This document shows, piece by piece, positions 11,101 through 20,566 of a stretch of 39,081 bases of DNA. The stretch is taken from the NCBI GenBank assembly GCA_009781085.1, contig WQYV01000014.1, forward strand, positions 1 through 39,081. The letters run 5' to 3'. A model generated the notes under the pieces. The model was not told the DNA's origin, ran no database searches, and was given only the letters and a program-made list of their open reading frames with translations. Within the stretch, counting starts at the first letter, position 1, and the number at the start of each line of letters is the position of its first letter. The position numbers were made by a program, and so were the translations under genes. Origin of the DNA: Betaproteobacteria bacterium. GTDB taxonomy: Bacteria > Pseudomonadota > Gammaproteobacteria > Burkholderiales > Rhodocyclaceae.

Positions 11101-13503
11101 GCGAACCAATTTGGACTTTTACCAAGCAAGGCGTATTTCCGCGACATCGACCGTCCCGCATGGCGGAGCGCTACCACTGCGTTGCGAGAGAAACTGGAAT
11201 TCTTCCTCACCTCTAACCAAGAGGCGCTTTTGATGCTTGCGCCGGGGCTTATTGACTCCCCAAAACTCAATGATTGGACAATTCAGGCGACCAACTTGGC
11301 CAAAGCCAGGCTATTTGCCGAATTCCGGCGCAAATCCATCCGCATCGCCGTCGAGCCGCTTGTCCAGAGCGATGTTGACTTGGGAGGCCACAACCTGTTG
11401 GATGTCTTGCAGAGTGCACAAAATATCCGCACGCAGGTGGCCGAATTGAAGACCCACGCGGTAGCCATCGTAGGTTTGATCCTACCCGCCAATTGGGCTG
11501 CACACCGCCCCAGGGCACTGGAAGAACTGGATAACGCCATCAAACTGTCCCAAGACGCCGTCTGGCTGGAACGGGTCGCCCCAGTGGCCTGGTTGAAGGC
11601 GCTGGAACCCAAGGATGCGCAGGAAATCGGAGCATTGAAGGAAATCGAGGCGGCTTGGTCGCGCTGGCTCTCCATCGTTGGCGCGACAGAACACAGTGTC
11701 GATCAGTGGCTGGCGGGTCGAGCTTGGCTGGAAGCGTGGGACGAAGCCATGCCACGCTGGGAAAACGACTTGGCCGGTACGGGGCTTTTACAGTTGCAGC
11801 GCCATGCCTTGTTGCGCAAGGAGCTTCGCACCATCGAGCGGGCAGGGGGCATTGATTTCGCGAACAAACTGGCGCACAGGACATTCTCTTTGGACGAAGC
11901 CGAAACGGTCATGCGGCGCGGCCTGGCTCTGGGCTCGCTGCATGAACGCCTGACGGCTTGCGGCATGGAAAACTTCGACGATGCCGCGCAGGACAAGATG
12001 GTTTCCGCCTTTCTGGAAAGTGCACGCGAAGTGCGCAAATTTGCCATACAGGCCGGTCCAGCCCGGTTGCTTGCAAGGCGGCCTTTCCGTGCGAACAATA
12101 TCCTTGGCGAAGTCACTGCCCTTGTGCGCCAGATCGAGCGCAGGCGTACTGGCATGGGGTTAAGGGAGATTTCTGCACGCTATCCAGAAGCACTGCTGAC
12201 TTTCGCCCCTGCTTTCCTGATGAGCCCTGGTTCGGTAGCGCACATCCTCGATGCTGGGGCGCTGAAATTTGACATGGTGATTTTCGACGAGTCTTCCCGG
12301 ATAGGGACAGTCGAGGCGATTGGTGCGATGGGGCGAGGTAGGACCGTCGTGATTGTCGGTGACACGAAACAACTGCCCCCCGCCACTGCGGTAGGCGCTT
12401 CCTCCCCCTCCAAGCGTTTTGGGTCAGCGGCAATTTCCGGGGCGGAACAGGAAAGCATCCTGAGTGCAGCGCTGAATTCCGGGCTATCACGGCTACGGTT
12501 GAAGTGGCATTACCGGAGCGAAAACGAAGAACTCATTACGTTCTCGAATATCCGGTACTACGGCGGCGAGCTTGCCATTCTGCCGTCTGCGTGGTGCAAT
12601 GCCCACGCGGGTATCACCTGGCGGCGACTCGATGGCAAATTTCTGCGTGGTGTGGATGAAACCAACCCCATCGAGGCACGTGCGCTGGTCGATGAACTGA
12701 CTGCCCGGCTTCGCGACCCAGCCAAGCGGGACGAATCATTGGGCGTTCTGTGCCTCAACGCTGCGCAGCGCGACCTGATTTTGGACATGTTGGAAGAATT
12801 AGGAGAACCCTTGGTTCGTGATGCCTTTGCGGCGCCTGTCGGACGAAGGCTTTTTGTGAAGAGCTTTGAACATGCGCAAGGCGAAGAACGTGATGTCATC
12901 CTGGTTTCGCTCGTGCTTTCGCCCGACCCGGCTACGGGATACTTGCCTTTGGACTGCGGCCCGTTGAGTTTTGGGGGAGGCGAGCGGTGGCTGAACGTCG
13001 CTATTACGCGCGCACGCAAACAGGTGAGGCTGTTGGCCTCATTTGGCCCGGAAAACATCGGCCCCGAGCACGAAATTTATGCTGGGGTAAAGGATTTGAG
13101 GGATTACCTGGTGTTTGCGGCCAGCCCCAGCGAGACGATGCCGGAAGCGCCCATCCCGGAAGAGGGGCGCGGCTCCCTGGCACTTGAAATTGCCAAAGCC
13201 CTGGAAGCACGCGGCTACGTTGTACAAACCAGAGTGGGCCATTCGGCCTTCCGGGTTGACCTTGCCGTGAAGAAAACCAACGAAAAAGGCTGGCGGCTGG
13301 CCATCATGCTGGACGGCCCCGGGTGGAAGTCCCAACTGACGGTGATGGATCGAGACGGCGCGCCGCCCCTGCTACGGGATGCCATGCACTGGCCTGCCGT
13401 CACGCGTGTTTGGTTGCCGGCTTGGTTGCAAGATCGGGAAGGACAACTCGCACGGCTTATCGATCTGGTCGAGTCTCCATTGAGCTCAAAACTTCCTTCC
13501 TGA
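8167..13503 (+). CDS. DUF4011-type SF1 helicase with N-terminal transglutaminase-like region and C-terminal Vsr/REase-like (MTES_1575/DUF3320-region-like) domain
   Basis: DUF4011-like RIRQWQQSLFDFSLRNPLLDLSRTQ; Walker A GAPGTGKSQTIANLI; motif II-like MVIFDESSRIG; motif III VGDTKQLPP; motif VI NVAITRARKQVRLLAS; C-terminal VGHSAFRVDLAVKK...AIMLDGPGWKSQLTVMDRDGAPPLLRD...VTRVWLPAWL. GTG 8167 with AAAGGAAG RBS is a better start than 7903. Confidence 0.85.
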   Translation: MPGEDRTTVYEVLDHAASGIRLQVEFQRRVNASLLASRLPFIRAITIHNETGSDLPGIELSAGLAVESDVPHWFACREDKGIPSGSAVRFNGGRFPELDALIEERHESALATLTITAHLPQAEAQGEEKQDKDSREVSLAATVEIGAPGEFLKLPGAWQSIAVFVQPRSKAVAEILHVASELMLQKTKRGELDGYKGGLTRAKLIAEAIYLAMREEQIVCAGSPASFEAVGQKLRTAGQVIGQRFGDCIELSVTYAACCETAGLHPIVIFTTSRAFPAFIAVSELEYSLALGSGEGFNFLEETVIDDASVIANLVAMKTIIPVELGGIGSGKRSLSFRGATKKAADYVRSLSNELKAAVAISQCRRKGILPGSLAEDELPSLGEGTVAEGGLPPESPHGGESPQEPVKADENESFSEESGELAPAATTEPLVAEALITEIPATEISATKALATSPTIEEPADGEVAVSVSTGRKDDAPTRIRQWQQSLFDFSLRNPLLDLSRTQQVLELAVKGHALGGIAETLHAGKISTAVFEGLEPARTAARLRALKRESEMLGQETGSHHLYLTLGVLAHPSIRGKTAKSPLFLLPVTVGAGDTGTSEKNTFTISLVGGEVAQANPCLLEWLRVTYNLTLDGLDNPGFDGAGSTLDAVFEKIRVSLMVAQLPWSVEEHASLAILKCSAFQMWKDLDRNWPILMENSVVRHLVEHSGDVFEQVALDDIPFEEENLILPLAADGSQMAAIAAAMDGKSFVLEGAPGTGKSQTIANLIAHGLEMGKRVLFVSGKEAALEAVSQRLETIGLKDFTLEAYGAGMSMQDIRQQLKRSMRAAADAHERVWKAAFDKYAGTVAALRDYSTRLHTPNAAGFSLWSAYDELTRLGEGPGWGLNPKHVRKINAQAMLDALDRAVQISQKIGGPERDHWLLLGLDSVDNLTFTTLTSALEGLAVVRKRVQELARGWSGAFRELKPGKMLATLNECVAANQFGLLPSKAYFRDIDRPAWRSATTALREKLEFFLTSNQEALLMLAPGLIDSPKLNDWTIQATNLAKARLFAEFRRKSIRIAVEPLVQSDVDLGGHNLLDVLQSAQNIRTQVAELKTHAVAIVGLILPANWAAHRPRALEELDNAIKLSQDAVWLERVAPVAWLKALEPKDAQEIGALKEIEAAWSRWLSIVGATEHSVDQWLAGRAWLEAWDEAMPRWENDLAGTGLLQLQRHALLRKELRTIERAGGIDFANKLAHRTFSLDEAETVMRRGLALGSLHERLTACGMENFDDAAQDKMVSAFLESAREVRKFAIQAGPARLLARRPFRANNILGEVTALVRQIERRRTGMGLREISARYPEALLTFAPAFLMSPGSVAHILDAGALKFDMVIFDESSRIGTVEAIGAMGRGRTVVIVGDTKQLPPATAVGASSPSKRFGSAAISGAEQESILSAALNSGLSRLRLKWHYRSENEELITFSNIRYYGGELAILPSAWCNAHAGITWRRLDGKFLRGVDETNPIEARALVDELTARLRDPAKRDESLGVLCLNAAQRDLILDMLEELGEPLVRDAFAAPVGRRLFVKSFEHAQGEERDVILVSLVLSPDPATGYLPLDCGPLSFGGGERWLNVAITRARKQVRLLASFGPENIGPEHEIYAGVKDLRDYLVFAASPSETMPEAPIPEEGRGSLALEIAKALEARGYVVQTRVGHSAFRVDLAVKKTNEKGWRLAIMLDGPGWKSQLTVMDRDGAPPLLRDAMHWPAVTRVWLPAWLQDREGQLARLIDLVESPLSSKLPS

Positions 13504-13744
13504 GGGGGAGTTTGCCGGTCAGGCTATGCCGCGCTGAAAACACCTCCTGTTGTGCCGGTTCCAATCCGCCTGTCGAGAAGAAGCAAAGGCCATCCTGCTC
13601 TTCCGAAAATTTCGACCTCTTCACGGCACAACCTCCTGTTTGTCATCAGAAATTATGCCGAAATTTCTAGTTTAGAACGGTACGGAATTCTGGGTCACCC
13701 TCACGCTCGACGCGTGTTCAAAATTCAGACATGAAAGATTGAAA

Positions 13745-15886
13745 TCAAGGTTTCCGTGCCTTCTCGCGCTGGACGATTTCAGAAGAAGAGTTGGCGCGGA
13801 GAAGGGTGACCATGTCGCCGAGGATGTTTGCGCTTTCCACGAGAAGGATGTCGCGTGCGGCCTTGCGTGCCTTTTCGGCAGCAAGCTCATTGGAGAGGCT
13901 ACGTTCACTGGCGAGTAGGCCATCATCGCCCACTTCGGTATCGCCCGATTCTTCATCACCAGATGGTTCGATGTTCTTCTTGCCACGTACCTTGGCCTGG
14001 GTTTCCAAGCGGTCGCGTTCAGCGCGCCGGGTACTTTCCTTGAGCGAAATGGTTTTTTGCTCGCGCAAGGTCTTTAGTTCGGCGACTTTTTCCTTTAGCT
14101 GGAGAAAATCCTTGTCCTGCGCGACCCGTTGTTCGTGGTGTAGGGCGAGCGTGGGCAACAAGGAAGCGATGCTGCCTGCGCTGCGAAATTCGACGGGGCT
14201 GATGTGCGTCCAGGGCAAGGCATTATCGTAGGACGATTCACCGAAGCTCTTGGGGTCAATGAGCGAAGGTAGGGTGATATCGGGGCTGACACCGCGTAGT
14301 TGGGTTGTGCTACCCGAAATACGGAAAAACTGGGCGATGGTCATCTTGAGTTCACCGTAACGACGTTGCGGGGCAGGTTCCAGTTCATCAAGGTCGATCA
14401 GGGTTTGTACCGTGCCCTTGCCGAAACTATCTTCTCCAATTACGATACCGCGTCCGTAATCTTGAATAGCTCCAGCGAAGATTTCAGAAGCGGATGCAGA
14501 GGCGCGGTTGATGAGCACGCCGAGTGGCCCGTCCCAAGCCATGCCCGACGTGGGGATGCGTTCGACGCGGGTTTGGCCGCGTGCATTTTGCTGGATAACG
14601 ACCGGGCCAGAGTCGATGAAAAGCCCGGTAAGCGAGACAGCCTCATCGAGCGAACCTCCCGCATTGTTACGCAGGTCGATGAGCATGGCGTCGATCTTGT
14701 CACGCTTGAATTCTCCGATGATCCGGGTGACATCAATAGTAGCGCTACGAAATTGGCCAAGGGATTTGCGGCGCGCATCTGTATCCTGATAGAAACTGGG
14801 CAATTTGATGACGCCGATTTTCCGAAGTTGCCCATTGTCACGAATTTCTTGTATCGAACCCGAAGCGGCCTGATTTTCAAGGCGGATGGTGTCGCGAACA
14901 AGCGCGACGCGGCGATGCGCGCCATCAGGCAAGGCATCAACAGGCAAAATGTCAAGTACGACGATGGAATTGTGTTTGCCCCGGATGAGCGGGACAACTT
15001 CATCTACCCGCCAACCAGTGACATCGACCATGGGGGTTTTTTCACCCTGCGCGATACCAACGATTCGGTCGCCAGTGTTGACCTTGCCCGAACGTTGCGC
15101 GGGCCCTCCGGGGACGAGCTCGCGCACGATGACGTAATCGTCGCGCTCTTGGAGCATTGCGCCAATGCCAACCAACGACAATTTCATCGAAATGGCAAAG
15201 TCTTCTGCCGCACGTGGCCCGAGGTAGTTGGTATGCGGCTCCAGCGCGCTAGCCCAGGCATTCATAAAAACCTGGAATACGTCGTCGCTGCTGAGTTTGA
15301 CGGAACGGTTCAGTGCATGCCCGTAGCGCTTGAGGAGCGTGCGGCGAATGGAGTTGTCGTCATTCCCGGCCAGGCGCAAGCGCAGCCAGTCATTCTTGAT
15401 CCGCTTGCGCCATACCTCGCGCAATTCGTTGTCGGAAGCGGACCAGGGCACTTCGCTACGATCCGGTTCAAAGCTTTCGTCTATGGTGAAATTAAAGTTA
15501 CCAGCGAGCAATTCCTGGATGATACCCTGCATTTTTTTGACGCGTTCGGCATAACGGTCGAAGATGAGGAAAGGCGTTTCGAGCCTGCCTTCGAGGATGG
15601 CGTCGTCGAGCGTGGTGCGCGCCCAGGAGAAATTGTTGATGTCGGATTGCAGGAAAAACAGGTGACCAGGGTCGAGCGCCTTCAGGTAACGGTCGAAGAT
15701 TTGCGCCGAAAGCGCGTCGTCGAGCGGCGGAGCCTGGTAGTGATAATGCGACAGCAGTTGAACGGTGGCGATAGCCGCTTTGGCATGGGCTTGCGTGGGG
15801 CGCGGCGATTCAGCGAAGGCTGGAGCCGCGAAAAACAGACTCACGGCAAAAAGCGCAAAAAACCAGTTCAGGCGGTGGAGCATCAT
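13745..15886 (-). CDS. prc: Carboxy-terminal processing protease, S41 family (Prc/Tsp-like)
   Basis: Signal peptide; KALDPGHLFFLQSDI; PDZ region VGIGAMLQERDDYVIVRELVPGGPAQRSGKVNTGDRIVGIAQG; catalytic region NRASASASEIFAGAIQDYGRGIVIGEDSFGKGTVQ. Confidence 0.93.
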   Translation of the reverse strand: MMLHRLNWFFALFAVSLFFAAPAFAESPRPTQAHAKAAIATVQLLSHYHYQAPPLDDALSAQIFDRYLKALDPGHLFFLQSDINNFSWARTTLDDAILEGRLETPFLIFDRYAERVKKMQGIIQELLAGNFNFTIDESFEPDRSEVPWSASDNELREVWRKRIKNDWLRLRLAGNDDNSIRRTLLKRYGHALNRSVKLSSDDVFQVFMNAWASALEPHTNYLGPRAAEDFAISMKLSLVGIGAMLQERDDYVIVRELVPGGPAQRSGKVNTGDRIVGIAQGEKTPMVDVTGWRVDEVVPLIRGKHNSIVVLDILPVDALPDGAHRRVALVRDTIRLENQAASGSIQEIRDNGQLRKIGVIKLPSFYQDTDARRKSLGQFRSATIDVTRIIGEFKRDKIDAMLIDLRNNAGGSLDEAVSLTGLFIDSGPVVIQQNARGQTRVERIPTSGMAWDGPLGVLINRASASASEIFAGAIQDYGRGIVIGEDSFGKGTVQTLIDLDELEPAPQRRYGELKMTIAQFFRISGSTTQLRGVSPDITLPSLIDPKSFGESSYDNALPWTHISPVEFRSAGSIASLLPTLALHHEQRVAQDKDFLQLKEKVAELKTLREQKTISLKESTRRAERDRLETQAKVRGKKNIEPSGDEESGDTEVGDDGLLASERSLSNELAAEKARKAARDILLVESANILGDMVTLLRANSSSEIVQREKARKP

Positions 15887-16023
15887 GTGGCGTTAGGACG
15901 GGAACAATCCGTCGTTTGTGAAAAACGAAGGCAAAACCACAAACCGAGGCACTTTTGGTGCGCCCCGGCTTGTGGTTGATTATCCCCGTAATGTAGCTGA
16001 ATGCAAGCAGTGCAGGTGTGGTT

Positions 16024-18906
16024 TTATCCACATGCCCCTACTGCGCCACAAGCGGTGCAGAAGTCGCAACCGTCCTTGCGAATCACCGTATGGTTTCCGC
16101 ATTCCTTGCACGGCGCACCGTGCATGACTTTGGGTTCACCCTCGACGCGCGGCGACTCCAGGATGCCCATCTCGGCGACCGGATAGCCGTTTTCGTCGAG
16201 TACGCCGAGCATGGCATAGCGGTGGATGATGAGACGGGCAATGTAGGCCACGGTCGACGGGAAGGTCTGCTGCTTGCGTCCCCCCGGCACGAAGGCCATG
16301 AAATCGCCGAGCGGTTCGGGGTAGTCGAGGAGTTTCCTCAGTTTCATGCCGATCCAGGCCGGATCCATCACGCGCATGTCGAGCGCCAGGATGCGGGTGA
16401 GGCCATCGAGCGCCCTTGGGTAGTTGCCGGAGAGCCAGGCCGAATAGGGGCGTGTCACACCATCGGGCAGGGTGATTTCCTTGAGGCCGAGCACGAAATC
16501 TTCGCCCGTGGCCGGGTTGTGGATGTCGACCGTCCAGGAAAGCGTGCCGTCGGTTCCGGTTCTGGGTTCTTCCAGGCTGAACAGCGTATCGAGCACTGGG
16601 ATCGGCCCTTCGTGGGAGAACGCGCCGAGTTGTTCGCAGCGGTAGTGTACGACCTGGGCGAAGGCGGATACGACACCGGGAACGAGTTTTTTCTCACCGT
16701 GGGGCGGGAAGGGCAGTTCAAAGGATTTTTCACCCACAGTCAGAGCCAGGGTGTCGAGCTTGAGCTTGAGCCAGGCATGATCGTTGGCGCGCATGTCCAT
16801 CGACAGCGTTTTGGCAACCGCCCCCAAACCGCGTGGCTGGTCGGCACCGTTCACCCAGACCTCGAACGGGAACTCGCGGTTGGGGTTGAACATGTCGAGC
16901 GCCTCGTCGACCTTGACCTGCCCGACAAAGAGTGCAAACCCACCGGAAGGCGCGTCGATCATGTACGTCCAGGACAGATTACCGCCGGGCAGTACGGGTC
17001 GGCCCGGCCAGCGCAGGCTGGCAAGCACCGGGGCAGGCAGGCTCTTGATCGAAAGTCGGCGATTGGCATCCGAAATATCTACGTCCTGTGGTTTTTTCTG
17101 GTTTACGGCAGGTGCGACAGACAGCACCGGGGCAAGCACGCTGTTGGGGCGGTAGGTAGCCAGTCCCTTGAGGCCGGATTTCCACGCCGAGAGATAGAGA
17201 TCTTCAAAGTCCGAATATGGGTAGTCTTCCGGGACGTTGACCGTTTTGGAAATGGAGGTGTCGACATAGGGTGCGACGGCGGCCACCATTTCCTTGTGGG
17301 CGGCGGCGGAAATTTCCAGCGCAGTGACGAACCACGGCGGCAGGTTATTGACGTCGCCGCCCAGGTGGCGATAGAGCCGCCACGCGTAGTCCTCCACGCT
17401 GTGTTCCCTGAAATCCCCGTCAATCGTGCGCTTCCTGCGCGTGTAGGTATAAGAGAACGGTGGTTCGATGCCGTTGGAGGCGTTGTCCGCGAACGCGAGG
17501 CTGATCGTACCGGTGGGCGCAACCGACAACAGATGCGAATTGCGGATGCCGTGTTTGCGGATGCGCTCTTTCAATGCGCTAGGCAGGCGCGACGCGAAAT
17601 TGTTGCCGGTGAGGTACATGTCTGCGTTGAAGAGCGGGAATGACCCGCGTTCGCGGGCCAGTTCTACCGAAGCAGCGTAGGCGCGGTCACGCAGGTGTTC
17701 CGCGATCTTGCGAGCCTCACTGCGCGCCTCTTCCGTGTCATAACGCTTGCGCAGCATGATGAGCGCGTCGCCGAGGCCGGTGAAACCCAGGCCAATCCGG
17801 CGCTTGGAACTTGCTTCTTCCTGTTGCTGTTCCAGTGGCCAGTGTGTGGTATCGAGCACGTTGTCGAGCATGCGGACGGCGGTATCGATAATTTTGCCGA
17901 ACCCATCGAAATCGAAAGCGGCTTTTTCGGAAAACGGTTCCTGGACGAACAACGTCAGGTTGATCGAACCCAGGCAACAGCAGCCATACGGCGGTAACGG
18001 CTGTTCGGCGCAAGGGTTAGTGGCCTCGATGGTTTCGCAATAACTGAGGTTGTTGTCTTGGTTCATGCGATCCAGGAAAAGGATACCGGGTTCAGCGTGG
18101 TCATAAGTCGAGCGCATGATCTGCGTCCAAAGGTCGCGAGCCTCGACTTTGCGATAGACCCACGTCCCGTCATCAAGCGGGTATGCGCCTGCGGCTTTAA
18201 TATCCTCGCCCGGTTCGGACTTGTGGACGAGTTCGACCATCTCGCCCGCTTCTACCGCACGCATGAAGGCATCGGTGACGCCGATGGAAATATTGAAATT
18301 CGTCAGATCCCCTTTGTCCTTGGCGTGGATGAACTCCTCGATGTCGGGATGGTCGCAGCGCAGCACCCCCATTTGTGCGCCGCGCCGTGCGCCTGCCGAT
18401 TCCACCGTTTCACACGAACGGTCGAATACCCGCATGTACGACACCGGTCCCGAGGCGTTGGAAGCGGTTCCCCGAACCATCGCACCCTTGGGACGGATCG
18501 AGGAAAAATCGTAGCCGACGCCACCGCCGCGCCGCATGGTTTCCGCCGCTTGGGCGAGCGCGGTATAGATGCCGGGTCGCCCGTCGACGGCCTTGGTAAC
18601 GGAATCACCCACCGGTTGAACGAAGCAGTTGATGAGGGTGGCAGCGAGTGTCGTACCCGCTGCGCTGTTGATCCGTCCTGCGGGTACGAACCCTTTCTCT
18701 TGTGCTTCCAGAAAACGCGCTTCCCAGAACGTGCGTTTATCCTCGGCCTCGACCGCAGCCAGCGCACCCGCTACACGCTGGCGCACCTCGTGCACGGTTT
18801 TTTCGTCCCCTTTCGCGTACTTCTCGACCAGGACTTCAGCGGAAATTTCCTGCGCAGCTAAGTTCTCGGCGGTGGGTTTGAGGGCGGCCCGGGATGTCGT
18901 GCTCAT
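16024..18906 (-). CDS. nrdJ: Adenosylcobalamin-dependent ribonucleoside-diphosphate reductase (class II)
   Basis: [81 protein letters not shown]-terminal cysteine-rich CKECGN...[14 protein letters not shown]. Start set at MSTTSRAAL. Confidence 0.93.
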   Translation of the reverse strand: MSTTSRAALKPTAENLAAQEISAEVLVEKYAKGDEKTVHEVRQRVAGALAAVEAEDKRTFWEARFLEAQEKGFVPAGRINSAAGTTLAATLINCFVQPVGDSVTKAVDGRPGIYTALAQAAETMRRGGGVGYDFSSIRPKGAMVRGTASNASGPVSYMRVFDRSCETVESAGARRGAQMGVLRCDHPDIEEFIHAKDKGDLTNFNISIGVTDAFMRAVEAGEMVELVHKSEPGEDIKAAGAYPLDDGTWVYRKVEARDLWTQIMRSTYDHAEPGILFLDRMNQDNNLSYCETIEATNPCAEQPLPPYGCCCLGSINLTLFVQEPFSEKAAFDFDGFGKIIDTAVRMLDNVLDTTHWPLEQQQEEASSKRRIGLGFTGLGDALIMLRKRYDTEEARSEARKIAEHLRDRAYAASVELARERGSFPLFNADMYLTGNNFASRLPSALKERIRKHGIRNSHLLSVAPTGTISLAFADNASNGIEPPFSYTYTRRKRTIDGDFREHSVEDYAWRLYRHLGGDVNNLPPWFVTALEISAAAHKEMVAAVAPYVDTSISKTVNVPEDYPYSDFEDLYLSAWKSGLKGLATYRPNSVLAPVLSVAPAVNQKKPQDVDISDANRRLSIKSLPAPVLASLRWPGRPVLPGGNLSWTYMIDAPSGGFALFVGQVKVDEALDMFNPNREFPFEVWVNGADQPRGLGAVAKTLSMDMRANDHAWLKLKLDTLALTVGEKSFELPFPPHGEKKLVPGVVSAFAQVVHYRCEQLGAFSHEGPIPVLDTLFSLEEPRTGTDGTLSWTVDIHNPATGEDFVLGLKEITLPDGVTRPYSAWLSGNYPRALDGLTRILALDMRVMDPAWIGMKLRKLLDYPEPLGDFMAFVPGGRKQQTFPSTVAYIARLIIHRYAMLGVLDENGYPVAEMGILESPRVEGEPKVMHGAPCKECGNHTVIRKDGCDFCTACGAVGACG

Positions 18907-19150
18907 GGTGTCTTCGTCTCCCTGAGTGTATGTGGGGCACAAAGCATACTGCCATACCACGGAGTTTGCAAAAATATGATTTTTAAAATAAACATATAGT
19001 TAATATTTTTTGTTGTATGTCAAGAAAAATATTTGTACTAGATGTAGTACCTCAAAATGGTCTGTGTTCCCTTCTCCCGGCGTTATGTTTCATCCTCTTC
19101 CCGGCCACCCATTAGCCGACCCGAGTCAAGCGAGTAAGCAAATCCATGGC

Positions 19151-19173
19151 GGCGTTAGCCGCCGGTTTTTAAT
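19151..19173 (+). terminator. Hairpin with T-run (GGCGGC-GTTA-GCCGCC-GGTTTTT); intrinsic-terminator-like
   Basis: 6-bp GC stem followed by a 5-T run. No clear upstream + strand gene, so function is uncertain. Confidence 0.35.
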
Positions 19174-19452
19174 CCTTTCATCCACCGCTTGCAGCGGCCG
19201 ATCACGCCCGTTTCTTCAGTTCATGGCTGCGACGAATCGCGCCAGACACCCATCAGGATCAAGCGGGAGGGCAGTGAAACCGCCGTCCGCCCTGGCGGTC
19301 TTGCCGCCCCAGAAAAACGTTGGTGCCGCAACCGCGTCCAATGGGTTCACACAGACCCGTGGCTACCGGTTCCCCGGTGCCAATCCTTGGCTGGCTCACG
19401 TTGCGGGCGATCCGCATTAACTGCAATCGGTGACGGCGGCACGGCATTCCAT

Positions 19453-19584
19453 TCACGGTAAATGGCTCTTGTTCCAGTCTGGGTTCGGGTTTGCCGTGCG
19501 CTTCTCCACGACAACCCTGTCTTCTTCATCCAACACGCTCACCACACTGTTGTTCGAATGCAGGTCAATTCCGCTATATTTCAT
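19453..19584 (-). pseudogene. Truncated IS110-family transposase N-terminus
   Basis: Minus-strand ATG at 19584 gives MKYSGIDLHSNNSVVSVLDEEDRVVVEKRTANPNPDWNKSHLP*. The first ~30 residues match the DEDD-transposase N-terminus of IS110 elements; the remainder is absent. Confidence 0.75.
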
Positions 19585-19675
19585 CTCCGGCCTCCTGTGG
19601 TTAGTGCAAGTTCCCAAACTCACTTTAACCCTGCCGCAACTGCGGTGCTGGGAGGTCGGCTAGATGATTTTCACA

Positions 19676-19707
19676 GCTGCGCCGCGCCGGTTATCTTATT
19701 CGTTAGC
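19676..19707 (+). other. attC-like 3' half-site
   Basis: GCTGCGCCGCGCCGGTTATCTTattcGTTAGC, near-identical to the 3' half of the 21101-21157 site and located 20 bp before a start codon. Confidence 0.5.
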
Positions 19708-19726
19708 ATTGAAAGGAGAGATCAAT

Positions 19727-20566
19727 ATGACCGTAAGCATCGCTAACAATTCTGCGAATATCGTGGTGACACAACGGCCAACCGTCAATCACCCGGTCGT
19801 TTCGGGATCAGAGATGGCCTTCACCGGTGGCAACATCACCGCAACCGGCGAGGTGACGCTCAACGGTGTTGCGGGAGACGACGCGTCGGGATGGACTGCG
19901 GGATTCATCCAGGCTCAGTGGGTCGAGACAAACTGGTGCAACTATCGTGGACAGCGCAATTCAGACGGCAGCATTTTCGTCCAGCGCGGACGCCCGCCAG
20001 CGCGCTTTGCGCAGGCATGCCGCGACTGCGTCGACACCAGCCCAGTCAACAACATCTTCTACAACGCAAACGGCCTTGCAATCGCGAGGGGCGGGCTTGC
20101 GGGTACGGCGTTTCCGCAGCGGCTGACTTTCAACTTTTTCGACAGCCCGTCTGAGACGTGCAACCTCATTGAGAGGAATTCGCTCACCGGCCAGCCAAAC
20201 TATCTTGACGAGGCGCAGTTCGAATTCTTCTTCTGCACGGTTCTGAGTGTGCGCGATCCTGCCGGTGCCTTTCATCATCTTGCCTCGTTCTACTGGAACC
20301 AGAGATGGCAGGCGAAGTTCAAGCCGCTGACGTTCGGCGCCGTGCCGACGTTCCAGATAACGCCGCTCGCGGGTACCGGGGCCAATATGGGTCCCGTTAT
20401 CAGGGGAGTACCAACTGACGTGAGGTTCACGAACGTGCTGACTTCCCCGCAGTCGCAAAGCTGCAACCAAGTATTCCGAGCCGCACGTGCAGCCGTTACT
20501 GCTGTAGGCGCGGCAAATCGCCACGAGAGTCGCGTGTGGACTTCCCACGACGTGAGGCAGCCATGA
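19727..20566 (+). CDS. Hypothetical protein (279 aa), no recognised family, no signal peptide
   Basis: ATG at 19727 with AAAGGAGAG RBS; long ORF overlapping the next start by ATGA. Confidence 0.7.
   Translation: MTVSIANNSANIVVTQRPTVNHPVVSGSEMAFTGGNITATGEVTLNGVAGDDASGWTAGFIQAQWVETNWCNYRGQRNSDGSIFVQRGRPPARFAQACRDCVDTSPVNNIFYNANGLAIARGGLAGTAFPQRLTFNFFDSPSETCNLIERNSLTGQPNYLDEAQFEFFFCTVLSVRDPAGAFHHLASFYWNQRWQAKFKPLTFGAVPTFQITPLAGTGANMGPVIRGVPTDVRFTNVLTSPQSQSCNQVFRAARAAVTAVGAANRHESRVWTSHDVRQP

Noticed and set aside
14300-17643. Long + strand ORFs of 559 aa (14300-15979) and 541 aa (16018-17643)
   Set aside because: Fully antisense to the well-supported prc and nrdJ genes; low-complexity, high-GC shadow ORFs with no recognisable domains.
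18907-19080. Cobalamin riboswitch upstream of nrdJ
   Set aside because: No B12-box-like sequence found by eye on the minus strand; needs Rfam to be sure. Only a small GTACTA-gatg-TAGTAC palindrome (19035-19050) was seen.
19625-19632. TTAACCCT as the 5' arm of the left attC-like site
   Set aside because: It probably lies within the upstream region of the IS110 fragment, so its similarity to the right site (TAACCCT) may be coincidence.
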